Below are positions 1 to 8,693 of a stretch of 64,000 bases of DNA, piece after piece. The stretch is from Verrucomicrobiota bacterium (lineage in GTDB: Bacteria > Verrucomicrobiota > Verrucomicrobiia > Limisphaerales > J093). Every line of letters begins with the position of its first letter. The stretch's first letter is position 1. The position numbers were made by a program, and so were the translations under genes. Location: positions 1-64,000 of the forward strand of contig JAKQDD010000079.1 of NCBI GenBank assembly GCA_029556615.1, written 5' to 3'. Below the pieces are notes generated by a model that was given only the letters and a program-made list of their open reading frames with translations, was not told the origin of the DNA and made no database searches.

Positions 1-199
1 GACCCAAGCGGCGAACTTCGCCGGATGATGAACCGATGAAGCCACGATGAGCGGGGCTGCAAGGCGCATTGCGGGCGCCGGCCGACTATGAACCTGGCAC
101 GCTGTCCAATCCGCATCTTCGCTTGGTACTGTGTCTCGAACGTCCGCCAGCGGCTGCTCCTGGCGAGGGGCCGCCTCAGACCGATGCCGCATCCAGTCC
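1..199. other. Leading non-coding stretch, no gene assigned
   Basis: I see no convincing coding region between the window edge and the fur promoter. A short hairpin at 9-23 (7-bp arms CGGCGAA/TTCGCCG around one base) could be the tail of a terminator or a palindromic repeat belonging to an upstream gene outside the window. Reading frames here are short, overlap one another and carry no recognisable motif. Confidence 0.4.
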
Positions 200-287
200 C
201 GAGGAACGGTGCCGCCAACAAGGTGACAGACTCATTGTCTCCACGAGGAACGGTGCCGCCAACAAGGTGACAGACTCATTGTCTCCA
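200..287. repeat. Two perfect tandem copies of a 44-bp unit
   Basis: Bases 200-243 and 244-287 are identical, head to tail. Each unit begins CGAGGAACGGTGCC and ends CATTGTCTCCA, and contains the small inverted repeat GACA-n7-TGTC. The pair lies about 50 bp upstream of the fur promoter and codes for nothing recognisable. The form fits a REP-like intergenic repeat that has duplicated locally; a repeated operator is an alternative. No other copy was noticed in this window. Confidence 0.85.
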
Positions 288-339
288 TTCGTTGGGGCAT
301 CGGTTGGCATGAGGAGGACTGGGGAGGTTGTGCCCTGCG

Positions 340-367
340 TTGACTTGGGGGAGGGTGTTCCTATACT
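340..367 (+). promoter_or_regulatory. Sigma70-type promoter of fur
   Basis: TTGACT at 340-345 and TATACT at 362-367 are separated by 16 bp, close to the sigma70 consensus. Transcription would be expected to start about 7 bases after the -10 box, at or next to base 374, the A of the fur ATG. The mRNA would then have essentially no 5' leader, and no Shine-Dalgarno sequence is possible. Confidence 0.7.
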
Positions 368-373
368 GCGCCC

Positions 374-862
374 ATGGCTCGGTCAGGAAAGGCGGGTGCC
401 ACGCGACGGTTCCTCGAGTTCCTCCGCCGGCGCCGGTTGCGACTCACCGGCCAGCGGCGGGTGATCATGGATGTCGTGTTTGGGACCGACCGGCATTTCA
501 CGGCGGACGAGCTGCTGGCGTGGTCGCGGCGGCGGGACCGATCGGTGTCGCGGGCGACGGTGTATCGGACGCTTTTGTTGCTGACGCAGAGCGGGCTGGT
601 GCGCGAGCTGGACGTCGGGCGCGGGTGCGTGGTTTACGATCCGAACTACGCGCATCATCCGCACCACCATCATTTGATCTGCCAGGATTGCCAGCGGATC
701 GTCGAGTTTGAGAGCGAGGCCTTCTCGCGGCTCGAGGATGAAGTCAGCCGGCGGTTGGGGTTCACGGTGGTGGCGCGGAGGCTGCAACTGACGGGCACCT
801 GCGACGCGCTGCGGACGCGCGGGGAATGTCCGCACCGGTCGAGGGGCAGGCGGGTGGGGTGA
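374..862 (+). CDS. Fur-family metal-responsive transcriptional regulator
   Basis: A 162-residue protein of usual Fur length. The N-terminal winged helix (about residues 15-90) has the family pattern RLTGQRRVI, then FTADEL, then the recognition helix SRATVYRTLLLL. The dimerisation/metal domain starts with a histidine cluster HPHHHHLICQDC, which supplies the usual His ligands and the first CxxC. The second Cys pair near the C-terminus is stretched (GTCDAL...GECPH, nine residues apart in place of CxxC), so the structural zinc site may differ. Family members act as homodimeric repressors of iron uptake, zinc uptake or peroxide genes; the sequence does not say which of Fur, Zur or PerR this is. 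The start follows a strong promoter directly, suggesting a leaderless message. Confidence 0.88.
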   Translation: MARSGKAGATRRFLEFLRRRRLRLTGQRRVIMDVVFGTDRHFTADELLAWSRRRDRSVSRATVYRTLLLLTQSGLVRELDVGRGCVVYDPNYAHHPHHHHLICQDCQRIVEFESEAFSRLEDEVSRRLGFTVVARRLQLTGTCDALRTRGECPHRSRGRRVG

Positions 863-882
863 GGGTGCACTGAGGGTGTAGC

Positions 883-1521
883 GTGAGCATTTTGAATGTT
901 GACACGAGTTGGTTTGACGCCGTGGCGGTGACGGGGATATGCGCGGCGATGTGGTGGGGTCATCGTCGGGGTTTTTCCGAGGAATGGCCGCGGATGCTGG
1001 CGTGGTGGGTGGTGGTGGGGCTGGGGGCGGCGTTGGGGCCTCGGCTGGGGAGCCTGCTGAGCCGGGCGTCGGGCTGGGGGATGGCGGCCAGCGCGTTTGT
1101 GGTCTATCTCGCCCAGGCGTTTGCGGTGTGGGCAGTCTTCCTATGGCTCCGGCGGCTGCTGGAGAGTCGGACGACGATTTCATTGGATTGCGGGCGCGGG
1201 GAGCGTGTGATGGGCGCGCTGGCCGGGGGGGTATGGTGTTGTGCGGTTCTGGCGGCGGTGCTGGCGGTGGTGAACGGCTTCGACACCCACGGGGTGCGGC
1301 GGAAGCTGCAGGCGTCGGCCCCGGAGAGCGCCGAGGCGTTATTTCTGACCATCGGGGTGACCCTGCAGCGGGAGGTGCTCGAAGCGTCGTTAATAGGGCG
1401 GACGCTGCGGCAGCGAGCTCCGGTGTTGCTGTTGAAGCCTTCGCCCGTGGGGGTGGACCGGCGGCTCCCGGACGGGGGCGGACGGCAACGGCAGATCGAT
1501 CGAGCGTTATCGCCTCGCTAG
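883..1521 (+). CDS. CvpA-like integral membrane protein
   Basis: A 212-residue protein starting at a GTG, 20 bp after fur. It opens with SWFDAV and has about four hydrophobic segments: near residues 10-20, 35-55, 65-90 and 105-130. This matches the CvpA/colicin V production family, whose members begin with a W-x-D segment and have four membrane helices. The C-terminal 80 residues are hydrophilic and basic, ending in a short Arg/Gly-rich tail. It lies 38 bp upstream of dnaG on the same strand; in other bacteria CvpA-family genes sit near mutS2, purF or dnaG. Biochemical function is poorly defined for the family, so this is an assignment by topology and context. Confidence 0.6.
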   Translation: MSILNVDTSWFDAVAVTGICAAMWWGHRRGFSEEWPRMLAWWVVVGLGAALGPRLGSLLSRASGWGMAASAFVVYLAQAFAVWAVFLWLRRLLESRTTISLDCGRGERVMGALAGGVWCCAVLAAVLAVVNGFDTHGVRRKLQASAPESAEALFLTIGVTLQREVLEASLIGRTLRQRAPVLLLKPSPVGVDRRLPDGGGRQRQIDRALSPR

Positions 1522-1559
1522 CGGGGCGCCGCCTCAGACCACACCAAGTCCCGAGGATC

Positions 1560-3365
1560 ATGCCTGAGTTCATTGAACCCGCCGTCCTCGAGCAGATCCG
1601 GGTGGCGAGCGACATTGTCGAGGTGATCGGCTCGTATGTTCCGCTGAAGCGGGCGGGGGCGAACTTCGTGGCGCTCTGTCCGTTTCACAAGGAGAAGACG
1701 CCGAGTTTCAACGTCAATCCCGGGCGGCAGATTTTCCACTGTTTTGGCTGCCACAAAGGGGGGGACGTATTCACCTTCGTGCGCGAGTTTGAGAACCTGA
1801 CGTTTGTCGAGGCAGTCCGGAGGTTGGCGGAGCGGGCCCGGATCCCGCTGGTGCTCGAGGAAGGCCCCAGCCAGCGCCGGGCGCGGTTTTTGAAGGAGAC
1901 GCTGCTGGAAATGCACGAGCAGGTGACGCAGCGCTGGCAGGCGGCGCTCCGTCAGGACGCGGGCCGCGTGGCGCGGGAGTATCTATCGCGGCGGGGGCTT
2001 GCGGAGGGGGCGGTGCAGGCTTTTCGGCTCGGCTACGCGCCGGACGCCTGGGATGACACCACCCGCTGGGCGCGGTCCAAGGACTACGACCTTGCGATGG
2101 TCGAGCAGGCGGGGCTGATCATCCGGCGCGACGACGGCGGGTATTACGACCGGTTTCGCGGCCGGCTGATGTTTCCGATTTGCGATCCGCAGGGCCGGGT
2201 GATCGCGTTCAGCGGGCGGATTCTCGATGATGCCGAGAAGGCCGCGAAGTACGTGAATTCCCCCGAGACCCCGATCTTCACGAAGGGCCGGGTTTTGTTC
2301 GGTCTGGACAAGGCCCGGCGGGCGCTGGCGGACACTGGCCGCGCGATCCTTTGCGAGGGCCAGCTGGATCTGATTGCGTGTCACATGGCGGGGTTCGAGA
2401 ACGTGGTGGCCCCCCAGGGCACGGCGTTGACCGCGGAGCACTGCCGGCTTCTGCGGCGGCATGCCGAGGAAGTGGTGCTCTGTTTCGACTCCGATGCTGC
2501 CGGCCAGCAGGCGGCGTTGCGGTCGGTGGACGATCTGCTCGAGGCGGGTCTTGCGATCCGTGTGGTCTCGATTCCCGCGCCGCACGATCCGGACAGCTTC
2601 ATCCGGGCCGAGGGTCCGGAGGCGTTTGGCGCGCTTCTGGATCAGGCGCAGGGTTTTTTTGACTTTCTCCTGGCGCGGCTGTGTGCGGCGCACGATCCGG
2701 CGACGGACCGGGGGCGCGTGGCGATTGTGCGGGGCATGGCGACGGCGCTGCTGAAGACGCAGAGCGCGGTGCTTGTGGACACGCACGTTCAGAAGATTGC
2801 GCAGCGGCTGGCGGTGACGCCCGAGGCGGTGCGCGCCGAGTTTGGATCCCGTCGTCCGGGCGCGGTGCCGGCACGGCTGGTGCTGGCGGCTGCGGACGCC
2901 CCGGCGGCCGACAGGGAACCGCCTCCGCTGCCGACGGAGCTGTGGCTGGTGCGGCTGCTGCTGCAGGAGGAGAGCCTGGTGGCGGCGGCGGCGCAGTTTC
3001 TGGACCTTGGCTGGCTTCAGCATCCGGTGGTTCGCGAGATTGTCCGGGCCCGGCTGGAGGCGGAGAGCGCGGGATCCTGGCGGGGGGTTGCGGCGCTGAT
3101 GACGCAATTGACCGATCTGGCCGCGCAGCAGCTCATCACGGAGGCGATTGCCGATCCGCGGGCGTTTGCGGTGAGCGACCCCCGGGCGGTTTTGATGGAA
3201 CTGCTGCAACGGCTTCGCGATCAAGCGTTGGATCGGCGGATCCAGGATCTGAATCGCCGGGTTGCGGACACGACGCTGGATCACGCCGTCCGGGTCCGGT
3301 TGCTGGAGGAAAAGGGCGGACTGGTCCGGGCCAAGCAGGAGCCTTTGAACCTGCGGTCAGGGTAA
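1560..3365 (+). CDS. dnaG: DNA primase
   Basis: A 601-residue protein of normal DnaG length, which synthesises RNA primers at the replication fork. The ATG at 1560 was chosen because the family N-terminus starts there (PEFIEPAVLEQIR, then DIVEVIGSYVPLKRAG). The CHC2 zinc finger is complete: CPFH near residue 39 and CFGC about 25 residues later. The Toprim catalytic core follows with the EGxxD motif (here CEGQLDLIA, with Gln where Tyr is common) and the DxD motif in LCFDSDAAGQQAA. The helicase-binding C-terminal part is Arg/Ala-rich and weakly conserved. Upstream in-frame codons on the same strand are antisense-like Gly/Ala-rich sequence within cvpA and are not part of the protein. Confidence 0.97.
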   Translation: MPEFIEPAVLEQIRVASDIVEVIGSYVPLKRAGANFVALCPFHKEKTPSFNVNPGRQIFHCFGCHKGGDVFTFVREFENLTFVEAVRRLAERARIPLVLEEGPSQRRARFLKETLLEMHEQVTQRWQAALRQDAGRVAREYLSRRGLAEGAVQAFRLGYAPDAWDDTTRWARSKDYDLAMVEQAGLIIRRDDGGYYDRFRGRLMFPICDPQGRVIAFSGRILDDAEKAAKYVNSPETPIFTKGRVLFGLDKARRALADTGRAILCEGQLDLIACHMAGFENVVAPQGTALTAEHCRLLRRHAEEVVLCFDSDAAGQQAALRSVDDLLEAGLAIRVVSIPAPHDPDSFIRAEGPEAFGALLDQAQGFFDFLLARLCAAHDPATDRGRVAIVRGMATALLKTQSAVLVDTHVQKIAQRLAVTPEAVRAEFGSRRPGAVPARLVLAAADAPAADREPPPLPTELWLVRLLLQEESLVAAAAQFLDLGWLQHPVVREIVRARLEAESAGSWRGVAALMTQLTDLAAQQLITEAIADPRAFAVSDPRAVLMELLQRLRDQALDRRIQDLNRRVADTTLDHAVRVRLLEEKGGLVRAKQEPLNLRSG

Positions 3366-3530
3366 TGCTGGGGGTGGGACCAAAAAAGGATGACTTTTGA
3401 ACAAAGGGCGGTTAGCTGGGGTCGGGAGCGGCGGGTAAGGGTAACGGGCAACAAAGGCCCGCGACGCGCTGCCGGCTGTACGACGGCATGACCGGCTGTG
3501 GCGGGGGCTACCCTGACTGGGCACTGGGCT

Positions 3531-4109
3531 ATGGAAATCACGCGCACGATCAAGTACGAGGCGGACCGGGTGAAGGGCTTTGGCCGGGAGGTGATGAGTG
3601 TTCCCGGGTGCGAGCAACTGGAGTCCTGCATTCAGTGCGGCACCTGCTCGGGTGTCTGCCCGATGAGCATTTACATGGAGTACACTCCGCGTCAGATCAT
3701 GGAACTGACGCGATCGGACTTCAAGAAGGAGGTGCTGACCAGCAACACGATCTGGCTGTGCGTCTCCTGCTACGCCTGCACGACGGAGTGTCCGCGGGAG
3801 ATCCGGATCACGGACATCATTTATGAGCTGAAGCAGCGGGCGATCAAGGAGCACCAGTATCCGCGGGGCTTCCCGATTCCGGTTTTGGCGCAGGAGTTTT
3901 CGCAGATGGTGTATAAGAACGGGCGGGTGGCGGAGCTGCCGCTGGTGATGAAGCTGTTCTTGAAGACGAATCCGCTGGCGGCGATGGGCAACTGGCGGAT
4001 GGGGATGGACCTGATGCGCACGGGCCGGTTCACGCTGGCCAGCGAGCGGATCGAAGCCCGCGAGGATCTCCAGAAGATGTTGGACGCGATCGACGCGAAA
4101 CAAGGTTGA
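3531..4109 (+). CDS. hdrC: Heterodisulfide reductase subunit C-like iron-sulfur protein
   Basis: A 192-residue protein with two classical [4Fe-4S] motifs, CIQCGTCSGVCP (about residues 27-38) and CVSCYACTTECP (about residues 70-81), in the arrangement of HdrC. HdrC relays electrons between the HdrA flavin and the HdrB catalytic site. The ATG at 3531 gives the expected N-terminus a few residues before TIKYEADRVKGF; a GTG at 3498 would add 11 residues without family resemblance. It is the first gene of a seven-gene operon, three bases from hdrB. The C-terminal third (GNWRMGMDLMRTGR) also matches HdrC. No clear promoter was found in the 165 bp after dnaG. Confidence 0.92.
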   Translation: MEITRTIKYEADRVKGFGREVMSVPGCEQLESCIQCGTCSGVCPMSIYMEYTPRQIMELTRSDFKKEVLTSNTIWLCVSCYACTTECPREIRITDIIYELKQRAIKEHQYPRGFPIPVLAQEFSQMVYKNGRVAELPLVMKLFLKTNPLAAMGNWRMGMDLMRTGRFTLASERIEAREDLQKMLDAIDAKQG

Positions 4110-4112
4110 GCG

Positions 4113-5069
4113 ATGAAATACTCCTATTTTCCCGGGTGTTCGTTGAAGGGGCTGGGTCGCGCGTACGAGGAATCCCTGTTGCCGGTGATGGCGCATTTGG
4201 GGGTCGAGGTGCAGGAGTTGCCCGACTGGAACTGCTGCGGGGCGACGGCCTACATGTCGGTGGACGAGGGGCGGGCGAGCGTGCTGGCGGCGCGGAACCT
4301 GGCGATTGCGCAGCGGATGGGGCTTTCGGTGATGGCGCCCTGCAGCGCGTGCTATTTGGTGTTGAACAAGACGCAGCACAACCTGGCCGAGTATCCGGCG
4401 ATGCGGCAGACGGTGGACCGGGCGCTGGGGGCGGTGAATCTGACGTTGAAGGGCGAGGTCCCGGTGCGTCATCCGCTGGACGTCTTGACGAACGACATCG
4501 GGCTCGAGGCGATTCGCCAGAAGGTGACCCATCCGCTGCGGTTGATGGGCGAGGTGACGGAGAAGGCGGCGGACGGCACGCTGGTGCGGCGGACGGGGGT
4601 GCGGCCGCTGAAGGTGGTGCCGTACTACGGCTGTCAGATCGTGCGGCCGTACGCGACATTTGACGACAAGAACGACCCGACGACGATGGACCGTTTGATT
4701 GAGGCGCTGGGGGCGGAGGTGGTGACGGACTATCGGCTTAAGACGAAGTGCTGCGGCGGGAGCCTGACGGGGACGGTTCCGGACGCGGGGCTGCGTCTGG
4801 TGTATATTCTGCTGAAGGAGGCGTTGAAGCACGGTGCCGACTGCATTGTGACGGTGTGTCCGCTTTGCCAGTACAATCTGGACGCCTTTCACGCGCAGAT
4901 CGCCTCGCGCTACGAGCCGGTGCGGATCCCGACGGTTTACTTCAGCCAGCTGATGGGGCTGGCTTTTGGGTTGCCGGCCCGGGAGCTGGGGCTCCACCGC
5001 GGGGTGGTGCCGATGCCGGCGCTGGCGGGGCCGGAGGCTGTGGCGGCGGCCCAGCCTGCCGTTGCGTGA
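4113..5069 (+). CDS. hdrB: Heterodisulfide reductase subunit B-like protein (CCG domains)
   Basis: A 318-residue protein starting YSYFPGCSLKG, the usual HdrB opening. It contains both CCG (DUF224) domains. The first has NCCGAT near residue 46 and the CSACY pair near residue 77; the second has YYGCQ, KCCGGS near residue 215 and the CPLCQ pair near residue 250. In methanogen HdrB these cysteines bind two noncubane [4Fe-4S] clusters that split the CoM-S-S-CoB disulfide. In a bacterium without those coenzymes the substrate must be something else, perhaps another disulfide or an electron acceptor protein. It is translationally close to hdrC (3-base gap) and followed by hdrA. Confidence 0.93.
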   Translation: MKYSYFPGCSLKGLGRAYEESLLPVMAHLGVEVQELPDWNCCGATAYMSVDEGRASVLAARNLAIAQRMGLSVMAPCSACYLVLNKTQHNLAEYPAMRQTVDRALGAVNLTLKGEVPVRHPLDVLTNDIGLEAIRQKVTHPLRLMGEVTEKAADGTLVRRTGVRPLKVVPYYGCQIVRPYATFDDKNDPTTMDRLIEALGAEVVTDYRLKTKCCGGSLTGTVPDAGLRLVYILLKEALKHGADCIVTVCPLCQYNLDAFHAQIASRYEPVRIPTVYFSQLMGLAFGLPARELGLHRGVVPMPALAGPEAVAAAQPAVA

Positions 5070-5101
5070 ACCTTTTTGCCATTGCGGAGAACCTCGAAGC
5101 C

Positions 5102-7159
5102 ATGAGCGCGAAGCAGGAAGAGATCCGGATCGGTTTTTACGTCTGCCACTGCGGACACAACATCGGGAAGACCGTCAACTGCCCGGAGGTGGCAAAGTTT
5201 GTCGCCACCCTGCCGCACGTTGTGCATTCGGTCGACTACAAGTACATGTGTTCGGATCCGGGGCAGGAGTTGATCCGACTGGACATCCAGCAGCACAAGT
5301 TGAACCGGGTGGTGGTGGCGTCCTGCTCGCCGCTATTGCACGAGCACACGTTCCGGGGGGCGTGCGCCGCTGCCGGGCTGAATCCGTACTACTTCCAGAT
5401 GGTGAACATCCGCGAGCACGACTCGTGGGTGCATGCGGACAATCCGGTTGAGGCTACGGAGAAGGCGAAGGCGCTGGCCCAGGCGGCGGTCGAGCGGGTG
5501 GCGCAGCACAAGGCACTCGAGGTCAAGCGGGTGCCGATCCACCAGGACGTCCTGATTGTGGGGGGCGGCATTGCGGGGATTCATGCGGCGCTGACGATCG
5601 CCAATTCCTTCGAGAACACGCCGGACTCGGGCAAGCCGCCGCGGAAGGTCTACCTGGTCGAGCGGGAGCCGAGCATTGGGGGGCACATGGCGAAGTTCGA
5701 CAAGACGTTTCCGACGCTGGACTGTGCGGCCTGCATTTTGACGCCGAAGATGTCCGAGGTGGGGGCGCATGAGAACATCGAGCTCATGACGTACTCGGAG
5801 GTGGCGAAGATGGACGGGTATGTGGGGAACTACACCGTGACGGTCCGGCACAAGCCGCGGTACATCATTGCGGACCTGTGCACCGGGTGTCAGGACTGCA
5901 TCAGCCACTGCGTGGTGCAGCCGGAGAAGAGCCCGAAGCTGATGGCCGCCAATGAGTTCAACGAGGGGCTGGACAAGCGCCGGCCGGTTTACATCCCGTT
6001 CCCGCAGGCCACGCCGCAGATTGTGCTGATCGATCCGATGGTCTGTCTGAACTTCCGCAAGGGCGTGTTGACGGACAAGTGCAAGAAGAGCTGCGTGACC
6101 GCCTGCGGCGAGAAGAAGGCGATTGACTTCACGCAGAAGGAGACGACCGAGGAACTCAAGGTGGGGACGATCATCGTCGCCACCGGGTTCAAGGCGTTCG
6201 ACTCGCGGCGGAAGCCGGAGTACGGCTACGGGGTTTATCCGAATGTGTACACGGCGCTCGAGGTTGAGCGGCTGGTGAACGCCTCGGGTCCGACGGGCGG
6301 CCATGTGGTGTTACGGGACGGCCGGACGAAGCCGAAGACGATTGGGATCATCCACTGTGTCGGGAGCCGGGACGAGCGGACGCACAAGTGGTGTTCGCGG
6401 GTTTGCTGCATGTACTCATTGAAGCTGGCGCATCTGCTGCACGAGCACACCGGCGCCGAGATGTACAACTTCTACATTGACATTCGGACGCCGGGCAAGG
6501 GCTACGAGGAATTCTACGGCAAGCTGCTCGAGGAAGGGGTGAATTTCATCCGGGGCCGGGTGGGGGAGGTCACGGATTGGGCGATGACGCCGGAGGAGGA
6601 GGGGAAGCTGGTGATTCGAGTTGAGGACACGCTGGCGGGGATGGTTCGGCGGATTCCGGTGGACATGGTGGTGTTGGCGACGGGGCTCGAGCCGCAGGCG
6701 GACGCCCAGGAGGTGCGCCGGATCTTCAACATGAGCTGCGGCACCGAGGGCTTTTTCCTGGAGCGGCATCCGAAGCTGGCGCCGGTGAACACGTTCACGG
6801 ACGGGATTTTCATTGCGGGCGCGTGCCAGGGGCCGCGGGACATTCCGGACACGGTGGCGCAGGCGGGGGCGGCGGCGGCGGAAGCGATGGCGTTGATCAG
6901 CCGCGGGTTTGTCGAGCAGGAGCCCAACACCGCATTCATTCTGGATGCGGAATGTTCGGGGTGCAAGTCGTGCATTCCGCTATGTCCGTACACGGCGATC
7001 CTGTTCGACGAGGCGCGCAAGAAGGCCTACATCAACGAGGCGTTGTGCAAGGGGTGCGGCACCTGCGTGGCCAGCTGTCCGTCCGGCTCGATCGTGCAGA
7101 ACCTGTTCGAGGACGACCAGGTCTTCAGTGAAATCCACGGAGTGCTTGCGTATGACTAA
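5102..7159 (+). CDS. hdrA: Heterodisulfide reductase subunit A-like flavoprotein
   Basis: A 685-residue flavoprotein, the electron-bifurcating subunit of Hdr complexes. The ATG at 5102 begins MSAKQEEIRIGFYVCHCG, the typical HdrA N-terminal domain. The FAD-binding GGGIAG lies near residue 155, followed by ERxPSIGGHMA and LDCAACILTPKM, both diagnostic of HdrA/QmoA proteins. An inserted cluster motif CTGCQDCISHC near residue 259 is followed by the PFPQATPQ segment. Two C-terminal ferredoxin motifs, CSGCKSCIPLCP and CKGCGTCVASCP, lie near residues 618 and 648. It is full length, not the split form. It overlaps mvhD by 8 bases, so the hydrogenase and reductase halves are translationally linked. 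Confidence 0.95.
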   Translation: MSAKQEEIRIGFYVCHCGHNIGKTVNCPEVAKFVATLPHVVHSVDYKYMCSDPGQELIRLDIQQHKLNRVVVASCSPLLHEHTFRGACAAAGLNPYYFQMVNIREHDSWVHADNPVEATEKAKALAQAAVERVAQHKALEVKRVPIHQDVLIVGGGIAGIHAALTIANSFENTPDSGKPPRKVYLVEREPSIGGHMAKFDKTFPTLDCAACILTPKMSEVGAHENIELMTYSEVAKMDGYVGNYTVTVRHKPRYIIADLCTGCQDCISHCVVQPEKSPKLMAANEFNEGLDKRRPVYIPFPQATPQIVLIDPMVCLNFRKGVLTDKCKKSCVTACGEKKAIDFTQKETTEELKVGTIIVATGFKAFDSRRKPEYGYGVYPNVYTALEVERLVNASGPTGGHVVLRDGRTKPKTIGIIHCVGSRDERTHKWCSRVCCMYSLKLAHLLHEHTGAEMYNFYIDIRTPGKGYEEFYGKLLEEGVNFIRGRVGEVTDWAMTPEEEGKLVIRVEDTLAGMVRRIPVDMVVLATGLEPQADAQEVRRIFNMSCGTEGFFLERHPKLAPVNTFTDGIFIAGACQGPRDIPDTVAQAGAAAAEAMALISRGFVEQEPNTAFILDAECSGCKSCIPLCPYTAILFDEARKKAYINEALCKGCGTCVASCPSGSIVQNLFEDDQVFSEIHGVLAYD

Positions 7160-7703
7160 GGAATGGAAGCCACGGATAGTGGCGTTTTTCTGCAATTGGT
7201 GCACGTACACGGCGGCGGATCTGGCCGGCGTGTCGCGGCTCCAATACGCGACCAACATCCGGGTCATCCGGCTGATGTGTTCGGGCCGGGTGGATCCGCA
7301 GTTTATCCTCGAGGCATTCGCCCGCGGTGCGGACGGTGTGCTGATTGGCGGGTGTCATCCGTTTGACTGCCACTATGTCGAGGGCAACTACAAGTGTCTG
7401 CGCCGGTATGAGATGCTGAAGCGTCTGTTGGCGGACATGGGCATCGAAGCCGGGCGTATCCGGCTCGAATGGATCAGTGCTGCGGAGGGCGACAAGGTCA
7501 AGCGGGTGGTGAACGAGATGTCCGAGACCATCCTCAAGCTTGGCCCGCTGGGGTTGCCGAAGAAATTCGAGCAGTGGGACATGGAGATGGAGCACTTTGC
7601 CGAGCAGGTGGCCCGGAAAGAGGCGGCGGCCGGATGCGGCTGTGCCGCGCACGCTGCTGCCGCCGGCGCCGAACCTCAAACCCGCGAAACCACTCATGCC
7701 TAA
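7152..7703 (+). CDS. mvhD: MvhD-like [2Fe-2S] electron-transfer subunit
   Basis: A 183-residue protein with the MvhD/FlpD signature: FFCNWCTYTAADLAG near the N-terminus, then RLMCSGRVDP and GGCHPFDCHYVEGN. These cysteines hold the [2Fe-2S] cluster that links the hydrogenase to HdrA in the MvhADG-HdrABC complex. Its start lies inside the end of hdrA (8-base overlap) and its end overlaps the next gene by 8 bases. The last 20 residues are a low-complexity Ala-rich tail with a CGC motif, possibly variable. The gene order HdrA-MvhD-MvhG-MvhA strongly supports a single multi-enzyme complex. Confidence 0.93.
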   Translation: MTKEWKPRIVAFFCNWCTYTAADLAGVSRLQYATNIRVIRLMCSGRVDPQFILEAFARGADGVLIGGCHPFDCHYVEGNYKCLRRYEMLKRLLADMGIEAGRIRLEWISAAEGDKVKRVVNEMSETILKLGPLGLPKKFEQWDMEMEHFAEQVARKEAAAGCGCAAHAAAAGAEPQTRETTHA

Positions 7704-8688
7704 GCCCAAAGTCGCCTTCTACTGGTGCGCCTCCTGCGGAGGCTGCGAGGAAACGGTCGTTGACCTTGCCGAGGACATTCTCGGCGTGGTCGAGCAGGTG
7801 GACATTGTGCTCTGGCCGGTGGCGATGGACTTCAAGTACCATCACATTCACGCGATGCCGGACCGGTCGATTTACGCCACGCTTCTGAACGGGGCGATCC
7901 GGTCGACGGAGCAGGAAGAGATGGCGCATCTGCTGCGCCGCAAGAGCCAGTATTTGATCGCGTACGGGTCCTGTGCGGCGACGGGGGGGATCCCGGGTCT
8001 GGCGAACCAGTTCTCGCGGGAGCACCTGATGCGGTTTGTCTACGAGGAGACGCCGTCGATGGCCAACGAGGGCAAGGTGCGGCCGCAGCGGAAGTTTGCG
8101 GAGAGCGGCCGCGAGGTGCAGCTGCCGGACCTGCATCACGTCGTTCGGGCCCTGGACCAGGTGGTGGACGTGGATTACTACGTGCCGGGGTGTCCGCCGA
8201 CGCCCAACATCACGCGGGAGGCGATTGGGGCGCTGCTGAGCGGCAAGCTGCCGGCCAAGGGGACGGTATTGGCTCCCGACACGGCGCTGTGCAGCGAGTG
8301 TCCGCGGGTCAGCACGAAGCCGACGGATGTCAGTTTCACGGCGTTCAAGCGTCCGCACGAAGTGCAGCTGGATCCGGCCGTTTGTTTTCTGGCGCAGGGG
8401 GTGGTTTGCATGGGGCCGGCGACGCGCGCCGGCTGCGGATCGCAGTGTCCGTCCGGCAACATGCCGTGCACTGGCTGTTTTGGCGGCACCACGCGTGTCC
8501 ACGATCAGGGCGCGAAGATCCTCTCGTCGCTCTGTTCGAACATTGCGGCGAAGGATGAGCCGGGGATTCGGAAGACCCTCGAGGGGATTCCGGATCCGGT
8601 GGGGACGTTTTATCGATACGGTTTGGCCAAGAGTCTGTTGCGGCGGAAGGTGGATTTGCCGGTCGGCACGGGAGCAGCGAAGGAGTGA
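7696..8688 (+). CDS. mvhG: [NiFe] hydrogenase small subunit, MvhG type (group 3c-like)
   Basis: A 330-residue iron-sulfur subunit that carries electrons away from the NiFe site. The proximal-cluster cysteines are seen in WCASCGGCEE at the N-terminus, YGSCAATGG around residue 95, and PGCPPTP around residue 170. A C-terminal Cys-rich segment (CMGPATRAGCGSQCP, then MPCTGC) holds further clusters. There is no twin-arginine signal peptide, so the enzyme should be cytoplasmic, as expected for group 3 hydrogenases. It starts within the last codons of mvhD. F420-dependence is unlikely because no F420 genes are visible, but this is an inference. Confidence 0.94.
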   Translation: MPKPKVAFYWCASCGGCEETVVDLAEDILGVVEQVDIVLWPVAMDFKYHHIHAMPDRSIYATLLNGAIRSTEQEEMAHLLRRKSQYLIAYGSCAATGGIPGLANQFSREHLMRFVYEETPSMANEGKVRPQRKFAESGREVQLPDLHHVVRALDQVVDVDYYVPGCPPTPNITREAIGALLSGKLPAKGTVLAPDTALCSECPRVSTKPTDVSFTAFKRPHEVQLDPAVCFLAQGVVCMGPATRAGCGSQCPSGNMPCTGCFGGTTRVHDQGAKILSSLCSNIAAKDEPGIRKTLEGIPDPVGTFYRYGLAKSLLRRKVDLPVGTGAAKE

Positions 8689-8693
8689 CGAGC

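Noticed and set aside
200..287. CRISPR array
   Set aside because: Only two units, head to tail with no spacer, and no cas genes nearby.
939..1559. Long + strand frame that joins upstream of dnaG
   Set aside because: The upstream part is Gly/Ala-rich out-of-frame sequence of the CvpA-like gene; DnaG homology begins at the ATG at 1560.
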